Of a DNA stretch of 64,000 nt, positions 33,790 through 41,886 are shown piece after piece; the stretch's first letter is position 1, and each line of letters begins with the position of its first letter. Source of the stretch: Alteribacillus sp. YIM 98480 (GTDB lineage Bacteria > Bacillota > Bacilli > Bacillales > Marinococcaceae). The notes under the pieces were generated by a model. That model saw only the letters and a program-made list of their open reading frames with translations, did no database searches and was not told where the DNA came from. Position numbers and translations under genes: made by a program. The stretch lies in the NCBI RefSeq assembly GCF_009765375.1, contig NZ_VTOK01000003.1, forward strand, positions 124,001 to 188,000, read 5' to 3'.

Positions 33790-34791
33790 TTATAATAAAT
33801 TGGTGGCACCAACACATATAAATACAACTAAAGTTATTAAGCATAATAGCGTTACAACAAACTTTGTTTTAAACACACTAAGCAGCATAATCGTATTTTT
33901 TAAATCAATCATAGGGCCGTAAACGAGGAATGCTAATATAGAAGTAGGCGAAAATAAGGTTCTAAACGATGCACCGATAAATGCATCAGCCTCTGAACAA
34001 AGCGATAAAAAATAAGCTAGTCCCATCATGACAAGCATAGAACCCACAAGACCTTCTCCAAAAACAAAAAGAGAGGACGAAGACACATACGTTTGAAAAA
34101 ATGCCGCTACAAACGCTCCAATAATTAAGAATTTCCCCATATCAAAAAATTCATCGATGGAATGTTTCAGCATGTCTGCTAGTCTTTGAAAAAAAGAAGG
34201 TTTATGCTTAGGGTTAGGTTCAGCTGTTGTATCCTGCGGATGTTTTAGTTGAGTAGATTTATAGAAAATACTCACAATAAATGCGATAATAAATGCTGCC
34301 AAAAACCCTATTCCCATTCGTAATCCCGCCATTTTCGCATCATTTCCAAATGCCATATACGTAGATAAAATAACGATAGGATTAATTAACGGGCCTGTTA
34401 ATAGAAAGCCAACTCCTGCATAAATCGGCACCCCTTTTCTCACAAGTCTTCTTACAATGGGCACAATCCCACATTCACAAGCAGGAAAAAAGGCACCAAC
34501 AACACAACTCATTGTGACAGCTGACATTTTGTTTTTTGGAATCCAGCGCTCAATGTGTTCTTCCGTAATAAAAATCTGGATAAAACCGGCAATCAGCACA
34601 CCTATTAAAACGAAGGGAATGGCTTCTATTAAAATACTTAAAAAAATAGTATTTAATTGTTGAAAAGATTCCGGCAGAGATTGCAGCCAGTTCTGTCCCA
34701 ACCAGTCGGTCATATAAATAAAATAGATAACAAAGCCAATCACTAAAATACCAGTAAAATCAGTGACATATGTATGAAACCCTCGAAACAT
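33790..34791 (-). CDS. ycgR: DUF318-family permease (YcgR-like)
   Basis: About 333 residues with eight to ten helices. FLSILIEAIPFVLIGVLIAGFIQ, GAFFPACECGIVPIVRRLVRKGVPIYAG (with the family CECG motif) and LCSEADAFIGASF are the hallmarks of the DUF318 permease family. GGAGG lies nine bases before the ATG at 34791. The frame is open another 50 codons to 34941, but that part is hydrophilic, lacks a ribosome site and covers the Zur-like site. First gene of the ycgR-ycgQ pair. Substrate unknown; a role in zinc homeostasis is suggested by context. Confidence 0.85.
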   Translation of the reverse strand: MFRGFHTYVTDFTGILVIGFVIYFIYMTDWLGQNWLQSLPESFQQLNTIFLSILIEAIPFVLIGVLIAGFIQIFITEEHIERWIPKNKMSAVTMSCVVGAFFPACECGIVPIVRRLVRKGVPIYAGVGFLLTGPLINPIVILSTYMAFGNDAKMAGLRMGIGFLAAFIIAFIVSIFYKSTQLKHPQDTTAEPNPKHKPSFFQRLADMLKHSIDEFFDMGKFLIIGAFVAAFFQTYVSSSSLFVFGEGLVGSMLVMMGLAYFLSLCSEADAFIGASFRTLFSPTSILAFLVYGPMIDLKNTIMLLSVFKTKFVVTLLCLITLVVFICVGATNLL

Positions 34792-34818
34792 ACTTTCGTT
34801 CCTCCCAGCACTTACAAA

Positions 34819-34829
34819 TCGTAACCATT
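34819..34829. promoter_or_regulatory. Partial Zur-like site upstream of ycgR
   Basis: TCGTAACCATT is identical over eleven bases to the Zur box at 31747-31761, preceded by ACAAA, but the remaining four bases of the second half-site do not match. It lies 28 bases before the ycgR start. Confidence 0.5.
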
Positions 34830-35061
34830 CTTCTTTAATTAAAGATATGTTTTCTTGGGCAAAGTATGTATGGTTTCGAAAGGTTCTATTAATTTTGCTG
34901 CTGTGTATGTGGCCTTTAATCCATGTAAATGTATCTTCCAAGCAAAACTTTCTTAACGTAATAGAAAAAATTGCCTTACCGCCAAACCCAAATGGCAGAA
35001 GTAGTTTTGCTTATACTTTGATCTTTTAACAACATTATAACTCCTAAAGTATAAAACAAAA

Positions 35062-35095
35062 CCCATATATACGAATGAAATCCAGCATATATGGG
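35062..35095. terminator. Hairpin upstream of ycgR
   Basis: 9-bp stem CCCATATAT/ATATATGGG with a 16-base loop. On the minus strand it is followed by TTTTGTTTTATAC, so it reads as a minus-strand terminator or attenuator ahead of the ycgR operon. Confidence 0.5.
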
Positions 35096-35334
35096 CTCCC
35101 CCGATCTTCCACTTTTGCTACCTTTATATGACTAGAAAGAACGCGTTATTTTATAAAGCTTCTGGGGTCAAAAAGGAAAGAGACATAAAAATCTCGTTTC
35201 CTTGTGGATTTATTTCTATATGACCAATAATCTTTTCTAATGTGATATAGATAAGATTATTGCTTTTCCAAAAATATCAGTTAAACTTATGTTTAAGTAA
35301 TCCTTTTTCCCTGCAACTTTTGAGGTGGTATCGT

Positions 35335-35814
35335 ATGTTTAACCTATTATTAACTATCCATATTTTTACAGGTGCCATTTGTTTAATAAGCGGCTTATTT
35401 GCGATGTTTTCAAAAAAGAAAAAAGGAAAGCATTCCAGAGCTGGTGAAATATACCATGGCTGTTACATCATTGTGTTTGGGACTGCTGTTGGTATGTCTA
35501 TTTTACATTGGGAAAAAAGCCAGTATCTCTTCTATATAGCGCTGTTTTCGTACGGACTTGCTTTACTTGGCTATGCAGCAGGTAAAAAGAAGTGGAAAAA
35601 CTGGCTGTCTTCTCATATTGGAGGGATGTTAGGTTCCTATATAGGTATCGTCACTGCCACTCTAGTAGTCAATGTACATAAAATTCCTTTGTTAAATGAA
35701 TTTCCTGTTCTATTGTTTTGGTTTTTACCTACAATCATAGGGACACCGCTTATTTTTATGGTTGGACGAAAATACAGTCATACCAAAAAAATCAGCCGCA
35801 GTCTCCATCAATAA
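35335..35814 (+). CDS. DUF2306-like four- to five-helix membrane protein
   Basis: About 159 residues. The start MFNLLLTIHIFTGAICLISGLFAMFSKKKKGKHSRAGEIYHGCYI, with the pattern H-I-x-x-G, K(K)G..H...G..Y, is typical of the small membrane proteins grouped as DUF2306. GAGGTGG lies eight bases before the ATG at 35335; the frame opens upstream at 35260 without signal. Monocistronic. Function unknown. Confidence 0.75.
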   Translation: MFNLLLTIHIFTGAICLISGLFAMFSKKKKGKHSRAGEIYHGCYIIVFGTAVGMSILHWEKSQYLFYIALFSYGLALLGYAAGKKKWKNWLSSHIGGMLGSYIGIVTATLVVNVHKIPLLNEFPVLLFWFLPTIIGTPLIFMVGRKYSHTKKISRSLHQ

Positions 35815-36019
35815 GGACCGGAACTTTTGTCGTCCCCCCCCATATTCTTCATATTTGATTTTTATTCGTTAGATTCACTAGTATTGTATTTTATTTTTAT
35901 AAAAAGTTTGATCATTTCTGTGAGCTTTCCTCCGTTAAAGCGTCCGTTCGTTGAAGAAAGAAATTAAAGCCTTTCAAAAGGGATCCGTTCCAATTTAAAT
36001 TAAGCTGTCACTGCAACAT

Positions 36020-36589
<570 letters not shown>

Positions 36590-36980
36590 GATCGCTTCCT
36601 CCTAAATGTTTTTACTCATAATTGTTTAAGTCTCTATAAATTAAAAAATCAACTCTGTTTCCCTTTGTAAGTCTAGCTTTATTTTACCTTAAGACCAAAT
36701 TTTTTTGAATTGCGTATAACATTTCGTACCAACGACGCCATGTTTCTATCTTTAAAACCACCGCATTTTCCTATTTCTCTCTATCATCATTTACAAAACA
36801 AATTCACTTCACCTTGCCCCTCTTAAACTTTCTTTTAATTTATAAAGAAACCTTCTCATTGAACCCCCTGCAAATTATTAGTAGCTTACATTATTGTAAG
36901 ATGAATTTCTACTATTTTAGAGTTGGAAAAACAATCTTTGTTAGAGTACAAAAAATCCATTTTAAGGAAGGTGACATTCA
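36590..36980. other. Intergenic region without recognised feature
   Basis: 390 AT-rich bases between the DUF4256 gene and the interrupted small gene. I see no convincing coding frame, RNA or repeat. A possible plus-strand promoter lies at its right end. Confidence 0.5.
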
Positions 36981-37284
36981 ATGTTGAGATGTGCGTGGTG
37001 CAGGAAAAAAATTAAAGATCATAATCTATTTGGATTAAGTGTTAAATTTGCGGAAGGCGTAGATTTATAGTGGACCCCTTTGTCAAGACACTTATTTAAA
37101 ATAAATAAGGTGTGACTCCTTTTGAGATAGAGAGGCTACCTTGGAGGGAAAAGGAAATCACAGAACGATCTGATTCACCCTTAACCACTCGACCTTTATG
37201 GGGAAAGGTTCCGTCAAGGGCGTTTTTTCCCTTGACGGGTTCTTGCTTCATAAAGATAATGGCGAAAAGGGTGAAGACGATCTA

Positions 37285-38094
37285 TCAGGGCAGGTAAATC
37301 TCGGCTGGTGGACGATCTTCAAGGGATTGATGCGGTCGTTCTTCGTTGTAAAAGATAAAATAATCACGAACGCCCTTCCGCACAGAACGGGGCGTGGTAT
37401 ACTCTTTCAAGTAAATGTCTTCATACTTCACATTTCGCCATAAACGCTCAATAATAATGTTGTCCAATGCTCTCCCTTTTCCATCCATACTAATGTTGAC
37501 CTCACGCTCTTTCAAGAGATCTGTGTAGGAGGTACTGGTGAAGTGGCTGCCTTGGTCGCTATTCATGATCTCTGGCGTGGTCTTTTCAAGAGCCTTTTCC
37601 ACAGCGTGCAGGACAAAGGACATTTCAAGCACTTGATCGAGTTCCCAACTGATTACATATCGCGAGTACCAGTCGATCACCGCGACCAAATACATCCAGT
37701 TCTGCTTCATTCGAATATACGTAATATCAATCGCCCAAACCTGGTTGGGCCGCGTAATGGCAAGTCCTCTTAGGAGATAAGGGTACGTATGATGGGTCAG
37801 GCGGCGCTTACTGAGGTTAGGACCCGGGGAAATCCCCGCAATGCCCATTTCCCTCATATGACGCTGAACGGCTTTGCGATTGATCTCGATCCCCCTTTTA
37901 TTCAAATGGACGGTCATTCGCCGCGATCCATAAAACGGGTATTTCGTGTAGATTTTATCGATACGATGTTTTATTTGAACATCTTCAAGAGACGGCTGGA
38001 CAGGTTTGTAATAAAGAGAGGTACGGTTGATACTTAATAGATTTGCTTGTTCCGTGATGGTCAGATCCGGATCATGCCAGTCTATCAGCTCCAC
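37285..38094 (-). CDS. IS3-family transposase OrfB (integrase core)
   Basis: 269 residues from the first GTG; the frame is open back to the A8 run, so the product is probably made as an OrfAB fusion by -1 frameshifting. HTH_21 region near the start (YPFYGSRRMTVHLNKRG), and the rve integrase core with the catalytic triad: Asp in AIDITY, Asp in NSDQGSHF and Glu in ERLWRNVKYE, in the DD(35)E arrangement of IS3 enzymes. Appears intact, so the element may be active. Confidence 0.93.
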   Translation of the reverse strand: MELIDWHDPDLTITEQANLLSINRTSLYYKPVQPSLEDVQIKHRIDKIYTKYPFYGSRRMTVHLNKRGIEINRKAVQRHMREMGIAGISPGPNLSKRRLTHHTYPYLLRGLAITRPNQVWAIDITYIRMKQNWMYLVAVIDWYSRYVISWELDQVLEMSFVLHAVEKALEKTTPEIMNSDQGSHFTSTSYTDLLKEREVNISMDGKGRALDNIIIERLWRNVKYEDIYLKEYTTPRSVRKGVRDYFIFYNEERPHQSLEDRPPAEIYLP

Positions 38095-38128
38095 ACGTTC
38101 TTCTCTAGTTTTCGAGGCCAGATTTTTT

Positions 38129-38404
38129 TTAAAGCCACGACAACTGGGTCGTGAGCTTGCCTACTTCCGCATACAGTGCCTCTCGCTCTTCATCCTGTTC
38201 TTTCTTGAGCTTGTCCACGCCTTTCGTATGATTGTCAAATAGGTTCGGCAACTGTTCTAGTGCTTGATTTTTCCACTGGCTCAGCTGATTCACGTGGATG
38301 CCATGTTCCGAAGCTAATTGACTCATCGATTTTTCTTCCTTCAAGATTTCAAGCACAACCTGCGCTTTGAATGCTGGGGTATATCGTTTTCGTTTCATAC
38401 CCAC
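38129..38404 (-). CDS. IS3-family transposase OrfA
   Basis: 91 residues. Helix-turn-helix (KRKRYTPAFKAQVVLEILKEEKSMSQLASEHGIHVNQLSQWKNQAL), then a leucine-zipper-like region. It ends next to a run of eight T on the plus strand (A8 on the coding strand, 38130-38123), where a -1 slip would fuse it to OrfB. Confidence 0.9.
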   Translation of the reverse strand: MGMKRKRYTPAFKAQVVLEILKEEKSMSQLASEHGIHVNQLSQWKNQALEQLPNLFDNHTKGVDKLKKEQDEEREALYAEVGKLTTQLSWL

Positions 38405-38669
38405 ACCTTAACACATCCTTTTTTCGTGTCTGAAATCTTGGGTCCAGTATAATTACTCGGATAGTGAAGGAACAATTATTCAAATAAGGTTAAGTACTCT
38501 AAATACTAGTGCTCCCATGATTGTGACAGCTAGAGAGTCAGAAGCAAAGGATCAAGGAACTGATGGCATCTTTGCTCTATGTAGTGAAAAGTGTGGGAAG
38601 AAAATGAAAGAAACTGTAACAAAGGAAATAACAACCTTTAAAGAGGTAAAAGATATTTCACTAAACTAA

Positions 38670-39060
38670 AAAGAACCTAAAATAGACCAAACTTAATTGA
38701 AATGATTTTTGAAATATGATACTCAATTACAAGGTGCTATTGTGAAGGATACTTAAACATTTTTTTATCGCTAATCTTGTTCGTATGTAATGGTGAATGG
38801 AATAATAAAAGGAATCAACTATTTTTTATTGCCGCATTGTTCATTGGAGGAATGCGGCTTCACTTCATCAAAATTTTTTATTACAATAAACCGTTCGTTT
38901 TTGAGACAAGTTGTATGATCATTTGAAACTCTGAAAAATTCCCGGAATTTGGGCTGAACTCAGGTTTCAAAAGTCGTATCAAAATCAAAGTTACAATATG
39001 TACTTCTTATATCCTTTTTGATAACATAAAAGGTAGTAAAATCAAAAGGGAGTTACAAAA
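38670..39060. other. Intergenic region with one hairpin
   Basis: 390 bases before the serine recombinase gene. A hairpin GCCGCATT/AATGCGGC at 38831-38858 is not followed by a T run in either direction. TTTGATAACAT... AAAATCAAAAGGG near 39017-39050 precedes the recombinase start and could include its binding site. No gene seen. Confidence 0.4.
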
Positions 39061-39621
39061 ATGTTATTTGGCTATGCTCGAGTCAGTACTAAGGATCAAA
39101 ATTTACATATGCAGTTTGATGCTTTAAAGAAATATGGGGTTGAAGAGAAAAACATCTTTTCCGAAAAAATAACGGGGACCAAAAAAGATCGGCCGGCATT
39201 TAATGAAATGCTCAAATATCTCCGTGAAGGAGACACCGTTGTTGTTTACAAGCTCGATCGGATCGGTCGGAGTACAAAACATTTAGTGGACTTAATCAAT
39301 GACTTCCAGGAGAAAGGCATCAACTTTGTCTCCATTAATGAAAACATTGATACGACAACGGCAATGGGAAAACTCGTTTTCACCATCTTCAGTGGGCTTG
39401 CTCAATTTGAACGCGACATTATCTCAGAAAGAACAAAATCGGGATTAGATGCAGCAAGAGCTAGGGGAAGGAAAGGCGGAAGACCAAGAAAAGACCAATC
39501 CAAGCTGGAATTGGCCTTTAAGATGTATGATAGTAAGGAATATAGTATTAAAGAAATATTGGATGCTGCTGGGGTAAGTAGGGCTACCTTTTATAGATAT
39601 TTAAATAAACGAAAGACTTAG
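39061..39621 (+). CDS. Serine recombinase (resolvase/invertase type)
   Basis: 186 residues. Catalytic Ser9 in GYARVSTKDQN, the conserved R in YKLDRIGRS, and the E-helix FTIFSGLAQFERDIISERTKSGLDAARARGRKGGRPRK followed by a C-terminal helix-turn-helix (YSIKEILDAAGVSRATFYRYLNKR). This is the small Tn3-resolvase/DNA-invertase family. GGGAGTTAC precedes the ATG. It marks the left side of the defence island and may have moved it or belonged to a lost transposon. No transposase of the Tn3 type is present. Confidence 0.92.
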   Translation: MLFGYARVSTKDQNLHMQFDALKKYGVEEKNIFSEKITGTKKDRPAFNEMLKYLREGDTVVVYKLDRIGRSTKHLVDLINDFQEKGINFVSINENIDTTTAMGKLVFTIFSGLAQFERDIISERTKSGLDAARARGRKGGRPRKDQSKLELAFKMYDSKEYSIKEILDAAGVSRATFYRYLNKRKT

Positions 39622-39727
39622 CGATCTGCTGATGTTCATACTGACAAAGCGAAGCATTATTCAAAAAAGATTGGTTACTTTTTGTTTCATTCTACATATA
39701 TAATTACATAGGTTACAAAATTTTCTA

Positions 39728-40219
39728 TTAATATTGCTTTCTTATTTCTATAGCCTCTTCTGTCCAATCTGTTATGTTATTTTTTATATAGCTATAAACA
39801 TTAGTACTCCTAGAATATGGGGGATCGTACAATTTTACGATACTTGAAAGTTTTTCACCATTAATAGTAAAGTCATCAAAAGGATTTCTACCCTTTTTTG
39901 ACTGTACCCCATCCTTGTTCTTTAAGTTATGTATACAAATTCCCACTACTCCTTTTCCTTGTTCCCATGATTCTTTGATTTCATGTTTTATCCATTTCCT
40001 GCCTGCTGTTTTTTCCCCTATTAGAACAACTGTACAAGAACGATTTTTTAATTGATCGTTAATCCACCTCTTTATTTCTCTGTCTCCTCCTCTCTTTATT
40101 TCTTCCCAATCGTTGTCTGTTACTGGTGTATTTCCCTCAATCGCTCCAATATTCCTTACTTGACTTGCTCTCCAGTTGTCGGGCTTATAATGAAAACTAA
40201 AAAAAACTCTTCTACCCAT
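39728..40219 (-). CDS. thsB: Thoeris ThsB (TIR-domain sensor)
   Basis: 163 residues. GRRVFFSFHYKPDNWRASQVRN is the N-terminal signature of the TIR-like (DUF1863) proteins of Thoeris, and RSCTVVLIGEKTAGRKWIKHEIKESWEQGKGVVGICIHNLK contains the conserved Glu (E80) in the W-I-K-x-E motif that corresponds to the catalytic TIR glutamate. On phage infection ThsB makes a cyclic ADP-ribose isomer from NAD+ that switches on ThsA. It follows thsA by 26 bases in one operon. Only one ThsB copy is present. Confidence 0.93.
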   Translation of the reverse strand: MGRRVFFSFHYKPDNWRASQVRNIGAIEGNTPVTDNDWEEIKRGGDREIKRWINDQLKNRSCTVVLIGEKTAGRKWIKHEIKESWEQGKGVVGICIHNLKNKDGVQSKKGRNPFDDFTINGEKLSSIVKLYDPPYSRSTNVYSYIKNNITDWTEEAIEIRKQY

Positions 40220-40245
40220 TTACCATTTCTCCTTTTATTCTTATC

Positions 40246-41685
40246 TTAAGTTAATAGGTTAACAAAATTTATAATTTCTTTAACAATATCTTCATAAGAG
40301 AGATTTTCGTTATTTAATTGATTAAATTGATCTACTAATTGTTGATCAGAATTAGGAAAGTACTTGTCAAAGTCAGTATTCACTTTTTCCCAGATTTCTT
40401 TAGCAGCGTAACCAGTTGCTCCAACAGGCACTATCACATTTCCATTTTGAACTGCTATTTCAAATTCTGAAAGGACACCATTAGCTATAACAGTTTTACC
40501 ATCTTGAATTTTATTACCATATATGAAAATGCTTATTCCAGACCTAGACAACATATCTTGTCTATATTCCTGCCATAAGTTCCTTAAGCTCTGATTACCT
40601 GGCACACTTTGTGGGAAAGGTCTTAGTATTAATTGATTATTGTTGATTTTACCTTGGTGCATATAAATTTCTTCCAACGCTCCACTTATAACAAAACTAC
40701 CAACTCCTAATCCAAATCCTGAAACAATATTCAATTTTTGTTTTGTTAACTCTTTGCTTAATAGATGAACGAAATTCTGAGACTCTTCACTACTCCAATG
40801 ATTATATTCGTGAGCACTACCAGATATAAACACAGTTTTTCTACGTAATTTGTTTTCTATCAATTGAAGAATTTCTGTAATTTGTTCATAACTTTCTAGA
40901 ACGATTGTTGTAATATTAAATCTTTTTAAATCATTAATAAAAAGGTCTTGTTTCCTCTGGCGATATTCAAACTCCTCATCGCTCTCATCATCTTCATGTT
41001 CTATTTTTTTCAATAAACAATAATGTCTTCTCTGGTTATTATCATATGTGCTTCTAATTCGACTTAATATGTAATCTAAATTAGGGTCAGAAAAACTTAG
41101 ACCAATAAAAAGAAACGTTTTTGAAACTAGATCTCCACTTAATGCTGTAATAAAAGGTTGCATTTTTAAAAAATAGGACTCATAATCATCTTTTAAGATT
41201 ACAGCATCATTTGGATGATCAACATCACCATGCATTTTATAAACTATTGCATCTCTGTCTGGTTTAGTAGTTGCTAGTTGGTTAATCGTATACTTTACAT
41301 CTGGAACTTTCCCCTCTTGCTCAAGGGATTTTTCTATTAACTTATCATAATTGGTAGTCCAGTATGTATGTATCGGCAACCTTGATAGAATCTTATGGTT
41401 TTCTGTAACAGTTGTATTTTGAGAGAACTCACCCATAATTAACTGGTTTATCCTATTTCTATTACCCTGATTTTCATTACAGTAATATTGGGCTAGTGTT
41501 ACTAAATCATATTCTCTATTAATGTCTAGGTTAAGCTCATCTGCTAGCGGTTTGAGCAGTTGCCGCCAATTTACATAACCTGCTGGGATTGATAAACCAG
41601 CTCCTGCGAAAATAGCTGCATTCTCCTCTTCTACTTCTTTAGCAAATTCATTTACAAAAAACGTAACTTGTCTATTCACAATCAT
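40246..41685 (-). CDS. thsA: Thoeris ThsA (SIR2-SLOG NADase effector)
   Basis: 479 residues, close to B. cereus ThsA in length. N-terminal SIR2 domain (1-280): EENAAIFAGAGLS, YWTTNYD with N112, and YKMHGDVDHP with H152, the positions of the catalytic pair in B. cereus ThsA. The C-terminal SLOG domain (about 285-479) has TVFISGSAHEYNHW-like, SGFGLGVGSFVISGALEE and VPVGATGYAAKEIW, the ligand pocket. When bound by the ThsB product it degrades NAD+ and stops phage growth by killing the cell. The ATG at 41685 follows AAGGGATG; an upstream ATG at 41727 is less likely. Confidence 0.94.
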   Translation of the reverse strand: MIVNRQVTFFVNEFAKEVEEENAAIFAGAGLSIPAGYVNWRQLLKPLADELNLDINREYDLVTLAQYYCNENQGNRNRINQLIMGEFSQNTTVTENHKILSRLPIHTYWTTNYDKLIEKSLEQEGKVPDVKYTINQLATTKPDRDAIVYKMHGDVDHPNDAVILKDDYESYFLKMQPFITALSGDLVSKTFLFIGLSFSDPNLDYILSRIRSTYDNNQRRHYCLLKKIEHEDDESDEEFEYRQRKQDLFINDLKRFNITTIVLESYEQITEILQLIENKLRRKTVFISGSAHEYNHWSSEESQNFVHLLSKELTKQKLNIVSGFGLGVGSFVISGALEEIYMHQGKINNNQLILRPFPQSVPGNQSLRNLWQEYRQDMLSRSGISIFIYGNKIQDGKTVIANGVLSEFEIAVQNGNVIVPVGATGYAAKEIWEKVNTDFDKYFPNSDQQLVDQFNQLNNENLSYEDIVKEIINFVNLLT

Positions 41686-41819
41686 TACAAATACATCCCT
41701 TATATTATAATAAGTCAATTTTACCACTTTTTACCTCAATTTTCCGTTAATCTGCTTAAGAAAAGAAGGTCTACAAGTTTTGATTACACCATTTCCCACA
41801 AGTTATCTTGTCATTAAAC

Positions 41820-41860
41820 AGCGTGCTTGTATGAGGACAAACATTCTAAACACGCTGAAA
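41820..41860. other. Hairpin between hsdR and thsA
   Basis: CAGCGTG (41820) and CACGCTG (41854) with a 27-base loop in the 200-base gap. No T run, so a weak terminator at best. Confidence 0.3.
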
Positions 41861-41886
41861 ATGACATATGCAATGCTAACTTTTCT

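Larger units (their letters stand above)
37071..38446 (-). mobile_element. IS3-family insertion sequence (IS150-like)
   Basis: 1,376 bases with imperfect 21-bp inverted ends: TGGACCC-9-GACAC on both sides (CTTTGTCAA and AAGATTTCA as spacers). TATA flanks both ends one base out, a possible 4-bp target duplication. It carries orfA and orfB with an A8 slippery run between them. A strong hairpin (CCGTCAAGGG/CCCTTGACGG, 37211-37238) lies after orfB. Confidence 0.9.
36981..38669 (+). pseudogene. Small Cys-rich gene disrupted by an IS3 element
   Basis: Left part (36981-37070): ATG after AAGGAAGGTGAC, MLRCAWCRKKIKDHNLFGLSVKFAEGVD, then the IS begins and a TAG follows. Right part (38448-38669): 73 codons starting YNYSDSEGTIIQIRLSTLNT and ending with ALCSEKCGKKMKETVTKE. 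CxxC and CxxxC pairs at the two ends suggest a zinc-ribbon-like protein of about 100 residues. Joining the parts at a TATA duplication leaves the frames off by one, so the exact original junction is not certain. Confidence 0.7.

Noticed and set aside
34792-35032. Upstream extension of YcgR and a 19-codon frame (MLLKDQSISKTTSAIWVWR) with a good ribosome site at 35032
   Set aside because: The extension is hydrophilic, lacks a start signal and covers the Zur-like site. The short frame may be a leader peptide but has no recognisable feature, and its size is within chance.
38831-38858. Hairpin GCCGCATT/AATGCGGC as terminator
   Set aside because: No T run on either strand directly after the stem; it may be an IS or island remnant.
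39061-39621. Tn3-family transposon carrying the defence genes
   Set aside because: No Tn3 transposase and no 38-bp inverted ends were seen; only the resolvase-type gene is present.
41820-41860. Hairpin between hsdR and thsA as a terminator
   Set aside because: Loop of 27 bases and no T run; listed only as a hairpin.
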